This document shows positions 44,000-53,053 of a stretch of 64,000 nt of DNA, piece by piece (the stretch's first letter is position 1; every line of letters begins with the position of its first letter). Under the pieces are notes generated by a model. The model worked only from the letters and a program-made list of their open reading frames with translations, was not told where the DNA came from and did not search any database. Source of the stretch: CAYONZ01 sp964405465 (GTDB taxonomy: Bacteria; Bdellovibrionota; Bdellovibrionia; Bdellovibrionales; JAMPXM01); the NCBI GenBank assembly GCA_964405465.1, contig CAYONZ010000018.1, forward strand, positions 1 through 64,000, in the 5' to 3' direction. Position numbers and translations under genes: made by a program.

Positions 44000-45246
44000 G
44001 CTTGGCCCTTCATCAGCTCAGCAGCAGCGATCGCACAGCTTTTGTTTTTAGATAATCCAGCACGGCCATGAAGCCTCATGACCGGTGTTGCACGACCACA
44101 TTTGCAATTTGAACTCAACGAGGCGAGATCCCCCATGATAATCGAATGAGCCGGCATCGAAGTGATGTAAGGAGAAACAAACTGGAGAAATCCAATTTCA
44201 CCCTCCGGCAAAATCTCCAATGTGCGGACATCACGAATCAAAACGCGCGACCAGGTCGGCACATGAAACTCATGCTCACGACATTCGACATATGGAACAC
44301 AATGCTCAACGCTACCATAACCGTCTCGTAAGCGGTCTGGACTAAGACCAAGCATCTCGGTCGCAAGAGCATAAAGCTCTTTTTTCGAAACTTCTTCGCC
44401 TTGATACCCCTTCCATCCTCCGCCTAAAAACACCAAACTATCTGGATGCAGACGAATTGGCTCTATCTTCAGCTTCTGCATTCGCTTTAGGGTGAAAAAG
44501 AAAAAAGACGGAAAACCAAAAATCCGCAATGGCCGACCAGACACCGCACTATCCAACAAAAAACGTAACACACCAAAAAAATCAAATTCATGATCACCGG
44601 CGCCGGTCAGTTTCAAGGCGTAACAGACCTGGTGAATCGGAGCATATTTACACAAAAAATTGTCCGTAAACGAAGTACCCAGTTTTGAACTCGGTTCGGT
44701 TTCGTAAGAGTAAAGCAAATAGTCAGACGGCTCCTCCCGACTTGCTGAGGTGGCCGCCTCATTAGCCAAGCTGGCCGGCAAACTGGTAGACATGTAAGTC
44801 TGAGTGGAACTTGATTGCCTTTCGTTTTCTCGAGACCAGCCTTCATGGATAAAAATTCGGTCCACCATTCTTTGTGCTGAACGAATTGACCAATGATCAA
44901 AGAAGACCTGAGATTTTTGCCCGCTAGTTCCCGAAGAGGTGAGGTGCAAAAAAACATCCTCTCTCCTCAAACTCAAGATTTCATGGGTTTTAAAAAATGG
45001 AGCCCAAACGAAGGGAGTGTCTTGCCATGCAAAACCTTCCATCGAAAGATCGGTCTTTCTATCTTCCACTAGCCTTGCGTAAAATGAATTTTTCTGTGCA
45101 TGCCACACCGTGATCTCACGCATCGCCCGATTAAAAAGTTCCTCATAGTCACGATGATTGTAGGGTTCATCGAGTAAACAAAGCGCTTCCACATGCTTCA
45201 ACAATTGAGAATCAGGTGAACGCAATCCAAAATCGCTATCACTCAT
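43996..45246 (-). CDS. LuxE-like acyl-protein synthetase
   Basis: About 416 residues from ATG 45246, which has GGAG at good spacing; the frame reaches back to 45267. LTSSGTSGQKSQVFFD (adenylate loop), LVFLGGGWKGY, DGYGSVEHCVPYVECREHEFH and LQFVSPYITSMPAHSIIMGD are typical of LuxE. LuxE activates a fatty acid as AMP ester and carries the acyl group to LuxC. CKCG near the end may bind zinc or be part of the acyl-carrying cysteine. It overlaps GNAT upstream by 8 bases and the LuxC fusion downstream by 4. Confidence 0.85.
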   Translation of the reverse strand: MSDSDFGLRSPDSQLLKHVEALCLLDEPYNHRDYEELFNRAMREITVWHAQKNSFYARLVEDRKTDLSMEGFAWQDTPFVWAPFFKTHEILSLRREDVFLHLTSSGTSGQKSQVFFDHWSIRSAQRMVDRIFIHEGWSRENERQSSSTQTYMSTSLPASLANEAATSASREEPSDYLLYSYETEPSSKLGTSFTDNFLCKYAPIHQVCYALKLTGAGDHEFDFFGVLRFLLDSAVSGRPLRIFGFPSFFFFTLKRMQKLKIEPIRLHPDSLVFLGGGWKGYQGEEVSKKELYALATEMLGLSPDRLRDGYGSVEHCVPYVECREHEFHVPTWSRVLIRDVRTLEILPEGEIGFLQFVSPYITSMPAHSIIMGDLASLSSNCKCGRATPVMRLHGRAGLSKNKSCAIAAAELMKGQA

Positions 45247-46402
45247 TGACGAACTCCAAGCTTTCAAGACTCATCTGTTTCCAAAGCTCCACATACTGAT
45301 CAATAAACGGCTTAAAAACTCCGACAACAGACATACCTCGAAAATTGAGAGGCTCCATTGATCGACTTAAAATCACATAGTCTTTAAGCTCACCAGCCAC
45401 CTCACGCATCGCTGGATAAATTGCCGAGGGTACAAATTGGTTTCGCGTCAAAACTTCAATCGCTAAATGATCTTCGACCGGAACCAAACACTCCACATAC
45501 GAAACACGCAAATCATGGAGCAGCATCAGCATCGTGGTGAGATTGCCATCAAGCTCAGCAAATGGCGTGGTCGTTGAAATGAGTGTGCAATAGCCGTCAC
45601 TCTCGCTGAAATAACCAAAAAAATCACCGCGAGCTTTCTTTTCAGAAATAAGAAAATTCGGCGTATGAAATGGGAAAAACCGATCCTCTGGGCGCGGAAA
45701 TTTCTCGCGAAATCTTCGCGAAACGTAGGCGGGTGCTTTGATTGCTTCATACTCCCAGTCCCCACCACCATCATCTTTATGCGCAGCTAACGATACATTA
45801 GCTCCCGATTCGGGAATCTTCACCAATGGTTGCACTGAATTTAACGCTCGATAGAGCGGCATCAATTTTGGAGAGACCAACCGGGGACCGAGTCGTCTTT
45901 CGAGCACACCATTTTTAAATTTTGCAAGCAAGGTCAGTGTTTCATACTGTTTCAAGCGATGAGCATTGGGAAAAATTCCAAGCGGAATATAATCGTCTTT
46001 CAAAAAAATCAATTGCGGCCCCAAAGATAGGGTGCGAGTCGTGGCATACAGCGAATTGAGTTCGCCACCCTCGTGAATCAACGTCTCGCTTCCCATCGTG
46101 ACAAGATCATGTCCCAAATTTTGCCGGCGATAATCGGGATGCACGACTAAGCCTACAACCTTACCAATCTTATTAAATCGATCTATTTCATAAATGCAAA
46201 TGCCCACAATTTTTTGAAATTCCCGGTCACGAGCAATGTAAACCATGTGATCTTGGGTCGAAGAAATAGCTCGAGACAGGAGTTCAGGATCCCGTCCATA
46301 GTTGATCGGATAGCTATGGCCGTAAACCGTAAAATAAAGCTTAATCATCTCCTCTGCGTCATTCGGCACAGGTCGCTGAATCTCTAAACGTGACATCAAC
46401 AT
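45239..46402 (-). CDS. GNAT acetyltransferase of the lux-type operon
   Basis: 387 residues, twice the length of a single GNAT. The N-terminal half has the acetyl-CoA loop VVGLVVHPDYRRQNLGHDLV after FNKIG. The C-terminal half (PAYVSRRFREKFPRPEDRFF, MLMLLHDLRVSYVECLVPV, SAIYPAMREV) looks like a degenerate second domain. The start may be 46402 or ATG 46394, which overlaps the MFS stop (TGATG); GAAGGGA fits the first better. It could acylate an amine made in the pathway, but the substrate is unknown. Confidence 0.75.
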   Translation of the reverse strand: MLMSRLEIQRPVPNDAEEMIKLYFTVYGHSYPINYGRDPELLSRAISSTQDHMVYIARDREFQKIVGICIYEIDRFNKIGKVVGLVVHPDYRRQNLGHDLVTMGSETLIHEGGELNSLYATTRTLSLGPQLIFLKDDYIPLGIFPNAHRLKQYETLTLLAKFKNGVLERRLGPRLVSPKLMPLYRALNSVQPLVKIPESGANVSLAAHKDDGGGDWEYEAIKAPAYVSRRFREKFPRPEDRFFPFHTPNFLISEKKARGDFFGYFSESDGYCTLISTTTPFAELDGNLTTMLMLLHDLRVSYVECLVPVEDHLAIEVLTRNQFVPSAIYPAMREVAGELKDYVILSRSMEPLNFRGMSVVGVFKPFIDQYVELWKQMSLESLEFVNE

Positions 46403-47757
46403 AACGTCCCTTCGGTTGAAATCGTTGGCCGAGTTCTATTTTCTCTGTTTTCAAAAAATGAAACAAAATAGGCGGTCACCAATGCCACCAAAGTCATACC
46501 AAACGCCGAAAGCATGAAAACCGCTTTCGGCGAAGCCAGCGGCAATAAAAATCCAAGCACAATAAAAGACAAAGGCAGTGAAGCTTGCGACACCACATTG
46601 ACAGCCGTCATGACTGACGCCAAATCTTGGGCCGAGGCTTGTTTCTGAAAGAAGGTGAGAAATTGAACATTCAACCAGGCCACCACACAACCTACAACAA
46701 ACAAGACTGCACTCCCCACCCACAGATTCTTTGCAAAGCCGAATCCCAGGAAATTAAATGCAAACAAGACATAAAGAATAAAAATCACTCGACTCAAGCG
46801 AAATCGTTGGAGCGAAAAAAAACCCACACCCAAGCCACCAAAAATCAGACCGAGTGATAGACTCACCTCAAGGATCGATACACCTCTTGCGCCAGCACTA
46901 AACACTCGTTCCGCATAGATGGGAACATAAACCATCAAGGGTGTCGCAAAAAAATTGAATGAAAAAAAACTCAAAAGCAATGTTCGAATAAAAGACTCTT
47001 GCATGAAAATTTCAAACGAACTTCGCCCTGCTGTTTTTTCAAGAGTTGCAGATTTAGCCAAAATTTGATCCGCATGCATATCTCTTGATTCCCGCTCCAC
47101 CAGGCCGACGCGGTCGGAATCAATTGGGTGGATCACCTCGGCTTTTTCGGGTTTAGCATCATCACTGTTTGCAATGCGAATCTTTAAGCTAAAAATGACC
47201 GCGATCAAAAACGAGAGCCCATTGATCAGCATCACGCCAGCCAGACCCACCCATTCATAAAGCAGAGCCCCAAGAGCCAAGCCCAAGATTCCGGCGCCAG
47301 CTGAAAAGGAGTTCATTAAACCGTTCAGTGCCTCCAAGGTCTCATCTTTTGCGATCTGCGTGGGCAAGCTGGTGACTCCAGCGGCAAAATAGGCACCCAA
47401 GAATCCGTTGATAAACCCCATGGTGTAAATTACAAGTAAATAGATGTTGTTCGTAGGTTGCGACGGTAACCACCACACGAGGAGCGCGACTATCAAAAAT
47501 AGCAAAGCCCTGGCGAGATCAGTCCAAACGACCGTCCGTAAATACCCGATGCGACTCACTCTTGGCCCAATGTCACCCACCAAAAGTAAACTCGGCAGCA
47601 CACAAACCAAAAGATACCATGGCAAATGGTGTTCCAAATGATTTTTGACAAACATCCAACTCAAACCTAAAGAAATAACCTTATCACCGAGCTGAGAAAT
47701 CAACTGGCCAATCAAAAGAAGAATTGTATTTTTGTTGAGGGCTTTAAGTGGTTTCAT
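46396..47757 (-). CDS. MFS transporter (DHA3-like exporter)
   Basis: 453 residues with about 12 hydrophobic segments. LLLIGQLISQLGDKVISLGL at the start and DIGPRVSRIGYLRTVVWTDL (loop 2-3 motif A equivalent) match MFS_3-type drug or siderophore exporters such as EntS. A charged loop of about 55 residues lies in the middle, between helices 6 and 7. It is the first gene of the operon, which suggests that the pathway product is exported. Confidence 0.85.
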   Translation of the reverse strand: MKPLKALNKNTILLLIGQLISQLGDKVISLGLSWMFVKNHLEHHLPWYLLVCVLPSLLLVGDIGPRVSRIGYLRTVVWTDLARALLFLIVALLVWWLPSQPTNNIYLLVIYTMGFINGFLGAYFAAGVTSLPTQIAKDETLEALNGLMNSFSAGAGILGLALGALLYEWVGLAGVMLINGLSFLIAVIFSLKIRIANSDDAKPEKAEVIHPIDSDRVGLVERESRDMHADQILAKSATLEKTAGRSSFEIFMQESFIRTLLLSFFSFNFFATPLMVYVPIYAERVFSAGARGVSILEVSLSLGLIFGGLGVGFFSLQRFRLSRVIFILYVLFAFNFLGFGFAKNLWVGSAVLFVVGCVVAWLNVQFLTFFQKQASAQDLASVMTAVNVVSQASLPLSFIVLGFLLPLASPKAVFMLSAFGMTLVALVTAYFVSFFENRENRTRPTISTEGTLC

Positions 47758-47868
47758 CCACCGCGAAGTTTACTGCGATTAAGAAGCGTCTGCCAGAGAA
47801 CTTCAGCAATTTCTATTTTTTTGCTAGGTAAATAGACTAATTTTCAGGATTGTCAAAATTCTCAACAG

Positions 47869-48714
47869 CTAGTTCAATCCTTCGGCCTGTGCCCAGGACT
47901 TGATTTCAAGGCAGGGAGAAGTGCCGGATGAACAACGAGTGCCACCCCCATGCTTTTCAGTTCCCACGTTGAGAGCCTTATTCAAAAGTCTATTTTGACT
48001 GGCCAGGGCACCGTCGCGAACTAAAAGTCCAAAAGCCTGTTGATAGCTAAAGCTGTGGCACGAACTGCAGCTCGTCGTGAGCTTTGCATTAAGTGTGGTA
48101 TTAAAATAGTTTTGCCCATTGGTTGTCGGTGCATAGGCTATAAAGCTTGGGCTCGCGCCAAGATAAAAGGTTTGTCCTGAAACCAACGCATAAGAATGAA
48201 GAACATGAGGCACTCGATCTTTGAATTTAATTGGTAAGTCAAAGTTGGTAAATGCAAATTGTTTACCAGCGGCAAACTCTTGTAACGTAGTCGAAACGGA
48301 CCCAAGATATTCTCCACCCAGATTCTGTTGAGCATTAGCATAAAGAAGTACACTCACTTGCTGGCCAGTTGGATCTCCAGAGTATGAGACTTTTGCCGAA
48401 ACTTTTCCTAACTCACTGACGAGCGTGGTACCGGCCACTATGGCAAAAGGAGAATTACTTGGCGGGGTAGTTGTCGTACCATTGCCGTTTGCTGGGCTAC
48501 TTGAACCATTACCGTTTGTCGGGGCTGGGTTCGCTCCTCCAGGTGAAACTGAGCTCAGACCCTCGCCGGTAATTCCAGCCACCTTCGGATCGACGGGCTG
48601 AAAGCCACAATTATTGTAGAGAAATATTTGAATGAGTGCGAGACCCAGAAGACCAAGAGGCACTGCCCTCGGTCGTTTATTTTCGCGATTTTCACGTCCC
48701 ACAAATTCTCCCAA
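47869..48714 (-). CDS. Monohaem lipoprotein, Bdellovibrio-type signal
   Basis: 281 residues. The signal covers about 18-36 with NNCGFQ at the presumed lipidation cysteine C36. A Gly/Asn/Ser/Thr linker (NGNGSSSPANGNGTTTTPPS) leads to a beta domain (about 95-190), then TTSCSSCHSFSYQQAFGL gives a CxxCH haem-c motif. Two further cysteines (GTRCSSGTSPC) may form a disulphide. It is a candidate for a periplasmic electron carrier or haem-linked envelope sensor. Confidence 0.7.
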   Translation of the reverse strand: MGEFVGRENRENKRPRAVPLGLLGLALIQIFLYNNCGFQPVDPKVAGITGEGLSSVSPGGANPAPTNGNGSSSPANGNGTTTTPPSNSPFAIVAGTTLVSELGKVSAKVSYSGDPTGQQVSVLLYANAQQNLGGEYLGSVSTTLQEFAAGKQFAFTNFDLPIKFKDRVPHVLHSYALVSGQTFYLGASPSFIAYAPTTNGQNYFNTTLNAKLTTSCSSCHSFSYQQAFGLLVRDGALASQNRLLNKALNVGTEKHGGGTRCSSGTSPCLEIKSWAQAEGLN

Positions 48715-48828
48715 TGTTTCTTACGAAGTCCCCACCAGCAAAAATTTTAGCGACCATCCGAGACCAGATTCAAAGGTTAACTAGGATTGGTCAGCACTGG
48801 CTCAGAGACATTCAAAGTCCAGTGCCGA

Positions 48829-50175
48829 TTACTCCTGTTTCAACTTAGGCCGATGTTGATTCGGGTCAACCCAATTGATGCGTGAGTTTCCTCGCAGAAT
48901 CACTTTACCATGAACATTGCTCATCTCAGCAACTTGGGAGTTTTCCAAAATAATCACACCATGAAAGTCTTTAAGCACGCCAACCTTTGAATTTACCAAA
49001 ACCAAACGGCCAACTCCCTCAGTGATTTGCCGTACGTTTCGATCTTCAACTCGCATTCGTCCAATAAACTTCGCAATGCTTGCTGTCTGATCTTGCATGT
49101 TCACGGCAGAAAATGCCAGGAGGTCCACTCGACCCACAACTCGTTCCACTTTCTCGATGTGTTGCGCTTGAACACACAGACGGCGACCCAAATGGTTGGT
49201 CACTGATACGGAGCGAGCCGCTTTAACAAAGTGTCGACCGACTGTGTTTTGTAAAACCAAGCTGTCTACTAAAAAGTGGCTACCAAATTTTCGGTGCGCA
49301 GGTAAAGCCACGCCCGCAGCATCTTTGACAAACGCATTCGATGCAGTCACATCCATTTGTCCAATTACACGATCATAATTGGCCGAAAAGGCGAACGGTG
49401 TTGCTACCGATCCCACATGATAACTCACAGAAACCGACTTCGACACAGGCGTGGTCAATGCACCAAAAGAATTTTTATTTACATAATCACCCGTCACATC
49501 ACGGTATTGAACGCGAAGTGCGGCAAGCCTATTCAAATCAAGATCGGCCAAACCATTGCGACAAACATTGGCCTCATGATCACGATCGTCATCGTTATCG
49601 TCGTCATCATCCATTTCACAGCTCTCATCATCTTTTTCACATTTCGCGATATCACCTTTTTTATCATCGTGTTTCTTATCGTGATCCTCACACATGCCAC
49701 CATCATTTTTCGGAGGTGTAGTTACGGGCGGCACCACTGGCGGAGGCATCACCACAGGGGGATTTACTGGTGGCACAGGCACGGGTACAGTCACAACTGG
49801 GCCGCCTGTATTGCCTGGAGGGTTTGTCGTTCCACCGGGAGGATTTGTTGCAGGATCAGTCGATGAATTATTCGGGGGATTGCCAGCAGTAGGTGCCGGA
49901 GGATTTGTCACAGGAGGCATGTCTGTCGGAAAGCTTTCGCCAATTGGCGGAACATCACCTGTGTTTACCTGACCTGAATTTGCATCGCCGCCTTGCCCAG
50001 AACCACTGGTATCACTCGTTGGCAGGCGGGCTGAACCATCATCCATAATCTGCACTAAGTCTTTACTTACAACGCCGTTGGCATTTTTAAATTGCACCGT
50101 TTGCCCACAGTTTTGAAAGCCTAATATCATCATCACTGATGTCACACTCAGTATGGCTAAAGCTTGGCGTTTCAT
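48829..50175 (-). CDS. Lipoprotein with proline-rich linker and acidic tract
   Basis: 448 residues. Signal LGFQNCGQ with C23 lipidated. Residues 75-160 are Pro/Thr/Asn-rich with PVPVPPVNPP-like repeats. Next comes a His/Lys/Asp tract with a run of acidic residues (DDDDDNDDDRD) near 195 that could bind divalent cations. The last 240 residues form regular strands (RHFVKAARSVSVTNHLGRRL, VGRVDLLAFSA), which suggest a solenoid or bactofilin-like beta fold with short periodic turns. Function is unknown. Confidence 0.65.
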   Translation of the reverse strand: MKRQALAILSVTSVMMILGFQNCGQTVQFKNANGVVSKDLVQIMDDGSARLPTSDTSGSGQGGDANSGQVNTGDVPPIGESFPTDMPPVTNPPAPTAGNPPNNSSTDPATNPPGGTTNPPGNTGGPVVTVPVPVPPVNPPVVMPPPVVPPVTTPPKNDGGMCEDHDKKHDDKKGDIAKCEKDDESCEMDDDDDNDDDRDHEANVCRNGLADLDLNRLAALRVQYRDVTGDYVNKNSFGALTTPVSKSVSVSYHVGSVATPFAFSANYDRVIGQMDVTASNAFVKDAAGVALPAHRKFGSHFLVDSLVLQNTVGRHFVKAARSVSVTNHLGRRLCVQAQHIEKVERVVGRVDLLAFSAVNMQDQTASIAKFIGRMRVEDRNVRQITEGVGRLVLVNSKVGVLKDFHGVIILENSQVAEMSNVHGKVILRGNSRINWVDPNQHRPKLKQE

Positions 50176-50192
50176 TTTGATCCCCCCAAAAT

Positions 50193-50354
50193 TTATCGCA
50201 CTTGTTCCCCGTCTTTTAATGGTAGTTGCACTTTGCGTACCCGGTCCTCTCGCCCAAGCTGCAAACGATTGTCAAATTCTGTGACTTCGCCCAATGGATC
50301 GACAGTGATTTTCAATTTTGACAGGACCGCACTCAGACCCCAGAACTGACACAC
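50193..50354 (-). CDS. Possible 53-codon ORF upstream of lipoprotein
   Basis: A short frame from GTG 50354 to TAA 50193 reads a well-balanced peptide (KLKITVDPLGEVTEFDNRLQ, then EDRVRKVQLPLKDGEQ). It ends 17 bases before the lipoprotein start and shares its strand. No good binding site is seen, and an upstream stop lies in frame, so it could equally be the end of a decayed gene. The codon pattern looks coding by eye. Confidence 0.35.
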   Translation of the reverse strand: MCQFWGLSAVLSKLKITVDPLGEVTEFDNRLQLGREDRVRKVQLPLKDGEQVR

Positions 50355-50579
50355 TTTGAGAAATTCTCATTACGACGCAGAACCTCAGATCAATATTGGA
50401 GATGAGATTGACCCAGATTGAGAATTCTCACACAATAAAGACTGAACCATCATGGCTGGCCCCCGAAATCAACGGATGATTTTCGTAGGACTGTCGAAAC
50501 ATTAGGTCACTCAAAATGACTTAGAGTTGTTGTTGTTCAAGATCGTGTTCAAAGTTTCAGCTTGTTCAAGGAGAGAACT
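50355..50579. other. Divergent intergenic region
   Basis: About 225 bases before the monohaem lipoprotein gene. It holds the short inverted motif AGAATTCTC near 50420-50430 and GTTCAA microrepeats near 50537-50577. Nothing else is recognisable. Confidence 0.3.
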
Positions 50580-51857
50580 ATGTTTTTTGACCGTTTTTTT
50601 TCATCCACCAAACAGCACCGTCTACAAATGAGTCATCGCACATCTCAAATCAGTTTATCTGTTGCAGTTTCTTTGCTGGCACTCACCTCATGCATGAGCT
50701 CTGGAGGGTCGGCACCTGAAACCGCTGGTGTTGGGGCATCACAGCCGCAATCGCAATCACCTGCGGCCTCTCCGTCTTGGCAGTCAGATATGCAGTCTCT
50801 TTCGAAGATTCTTTCTGACCTTTTACCACTCATTGCATCGCAGGCTCGATTTGCCGATCCCGCCGCCCAAGCACGCATCGAGACCCAACTCAATTCACTA
50901 AAAAAACTCTCGCACAATCTTAAATCAGAAAAGCTTCCACCCAACACTGATCCCAGCATGAAAATGATTTCGACGTTGTTCAATGAAGATCTCACACGAG
51001 CGAGTGAAAACTTAAAGTTGGGGCACACTGAATTTGCACGAAAGATTTTGCGTGATACCACGAGCTATTGTATTCAGTGCCACACCCAAACCAATAATGG
51101 ACCAAGCTTTCCCCAGCTCGACCTAAAAGCGGACATCTCTGATCTAAGTGTTCTTGAAAAAGCACAGTTTTATGCTTCAACTCGGCAATTTGATTCTGCA
51201 CTTGCGCAATACCAATTGATCATCAAAGACAAAACTTTTGCCCAAGAGCATGCTTTCGAATGGAATCGCGCAGGCAGATCCGCACTTGCAATAGCCGTCA
51301 AAGTGAAAAACGATGCGCACCTCAGTGAGCAGCTTGCCAAGCTGATCGAGAAAAATGCGAATGCGCCCGTCGGAGTAAAAAATGCCGTCAAAGCTTGGCT
51401 AGGCGATATCTCGCAATGGAAAAAAGAGTCTACAAAAGTACTACAAGATCCAGCCCACCAAATCAATCAGGCTCGTCAGTGGGTACAAAAAGCTCAGCGC
51501 AAACAAAAATATCCGCTCGATCATGAACCAGATATTCTCTACTTTCGTGCCTCAAGTTTGCTTCATGATTTCATGAGCCACAACCCCGAACATCCCGAAA
51601 TGGCCGAAGCGCTTTATCTTTCTGGCATCGCCTCAGAAAGCACTCGCGATATGGAGTTCTGGACACTGTTTGAAACCTACTATGAGCTCTGTATAAAAAA
51701 AGCACCGCACTCACCTCTCGCACAAAAATGTTTTCAAGTTTTACAAACATCAATCACTTCTGGATACACTGGCAGTAGTGGCACACATGTCCCGCTCGAA
51801 GAGCAAAAACGCCTGAGCCAATTGCGAACCCTCGCTGATCCAGAATTAAAGAAATGA
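50580..51857 (+). CDS. Haem-binding lipoprotein, TPR-like helical domain
   Basis: About 425 residues. ATG 50580 is chosen because AAGGAGAG lies before it. A long signal ends at LALTSC with C38 lipidated. After a Gln/Pro/Ser linker, residues 60-160 are helical, and SYCIQCHTQTNNGPSF at about 163-178 is a CxxCH haem-c motif. The rest (YASTRQFDSALAQYQLIIKD, PEMAEALYLSGIASES) resembles tetratricopeptide repeats. It is probably a periplasmic or outer-membrane cytochrome that also binds a partner. The phospholipase D gene follows one base after its stop. Confidence 0.7.
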   Translation: MFFDRFFSSTKQHRLQMSHRTSQISLSVAVSLLALTSCMSSGGSAPETAGVGASQPQSQSPAASPSWQSDMQSLSKILSDLLPLIASQARFADPAAQARIETQLNSLKKLSHNLKSEKLPPNTDPSMKMISTLFNEDLTRASENLKLGHTEFARKILRDTTSYCIQCHTQTNNGPSFPQLDLKADISDLSVLEKAQFYASTRQFDSALAQYQLIIKDKTFAQEHAFEWNRAGRSALAIAVKVKNDAHLSEQLAKLIEKNANAPVGVKNAVKAWLGDISQWKKESTKVLQDPAHQINQARQWVQKAQRKQKYPLDHEPDILYFRASSLLHDFMSHNPEHPEMAEALYLSGIASESTRDMEFWTLFETYYELCIKKAPHSPLAQKCFQVLQTSITSGYTGSSGTHVPLEEQKRLSQLRTLADPELKK

Positions 51858-51858
51858 T

Positions 51859-53037
51859 ATGTCAGACTCGCAGAGCGACGAGCGCCTCCACTGGAGGCGT
51901 GAAGATCTTTATTTTAATGGCGATGATTTTTTTGATGAGGTGCTTCGCCAAATAGATCTCGCCCAAGAAAGCGTTGATCTTGAGTCTTATATTTTTCACC
52001 ACGGCCAAACCGCCACGCGATTTTTGCAAAAACTCAATGAAGCCCAACATCGAGGTGTCCGCGCACGTCTTTTGGTTGATGGCCTGGGAAGCCAAACGTT
52101 TATTGATTCTCTCCAACAAGCTCCCAAATTTGAATTCCGAATTTTTCATCCCATTAAATGGACCCACCTCTTTTTTTCACCTACGTTTGTAGCGCTGAGC
52201 TGGTGGCCCCTTGCTCGACGAGCTTTATTGCGCGTGAACCGCCGAACACATCGTAAGATTTGTATCATTGACGGACGTATCGCATTTGTCAGCAGCATGA
52301 ATATCACCGACCAACACAGCAAGCTCGCAAGCCCAAAAAACTTCTGGCGTGATACCGGCGTCTGCGTGGAGGGTCGAGGAGTTTCACTTCTCCAGTACGC
52401 TTTCGAACACACTTGGCTGCGCTCCCACGGCTTAAACCGAAAACGGCGTTTTCGCGACCGGCTGAAGCTTCCAAAAAGAGAACGCGAAGTTTTAAACTTC
52501 AAGGGGTTTCGTCTGAACTACACGCGCCAACTTCGTCGCAACGTCAAGCGAGATCTCTACAATAGGACTCGTCTCGCGAAGAACAGCTTATGGATCACCA
52601 ATCCCTATTTTTCTCCACCCTATGGTTTTTTACTTCGACTTAAAAGAGCGGCAAAAAGAGGCGTCGATGTTCGACTATTGATTCCAGAAAAATCTGATGT
52701 TTTCTTTATGAGCTGGGTGGCCCGAGCTTTTTATCCGACACTCTTTCGTTCAGGAATTCGAATTTACGAATATCGTTCCTCCATCCTCCATGCAAAAACT
52801 ATGATTATCGACAATTGGGCCGCCACTGGTAGTTCGAATTTGAACTATCGAAGCTTTGAGCACGACCTTGAATGTGATGTGATTCTTCATGAAAATTCTT
52901 CGGTCGAAATCTTGCGCCAACAATTTGAACGCGATCTTTTGTCTGCCCAAGAAGTTTATATGACAAGCAGCCACCTTACGAGGTTTGAAAGCTTTATGGG
53001 CCAAGTTATCTATTTGCTCTTTCGTCATTGGATTTGA
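51859..53037 (+). CDS. Phospholipase D/cardiolipin synthase-like protein
   Basis: 392 residues with two HxKxxxxD motifs: H131-R-K-I-C-I-I-D138 (followed by GRIAFVSSMN) and H311-A-K-T-M-I-I-D318 (followed by GSSNLNYRS at 325-333). Together they form the active site of bacterial ClsB-like cardiolipin synthases and related transferases. There is no N-terminal membrane span, but basic and hydrophobic stretches (WTHLFFSPTF) suggest membrane contact. It is followed by an endonuclease/phosphatase-fold gene, a pairing also known for ClsB and YbhP in E. coli. Confidence 0.85.
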   Translation: MSDSQSDERLHWRREDLYFNGDDFFDEVLRQIDLAQESVDLESYIFHHGQTATRFLQKLNEAQHRGVRARLLVDGLGSQTFIDSLQQAPKFEFRIFHPIKWTHLFFSPTFVALSWWPLARRALLRVNRRTHRKICIIDGRIAFVSSMNITDQHSKLASPKNFWRDTGVCVEGRGVSLLQYAFEHTWLRSHGLNRKRRFRDRLKLPKREREVLNFKGFRLNYTRQLRRNVKRDLYNRTRLAKNSLWITNPYFSPPYGFLLRLKRAAKRGVDVRLLIPEKSDVFFMSWVARAFYPTLFRSGIRIYEYRSSILHAKTMIIDNWAATGSSNLNYRSFEHDLECDVILHENSSVEILRQQFERDLLSAQEVYMTSSHLTRFESFMGQVIYLLFRHWI

Positions 53038-53053
53038 ATTCCGGGAGATCTAA

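Noticed and set aside
48794..48825. GCACTGG/CCAGTGC inverted repeat
   Set aside because: The 18-base loop is long and no T run follows; it could be chance near the lipoprotein 3' end.
49341..49972. Histidine- and glycine-rich plus-strand frames
   Set aside because: They are antisense to the proline/aspartate-rich lipoprotein, whose signal and domains are clear.
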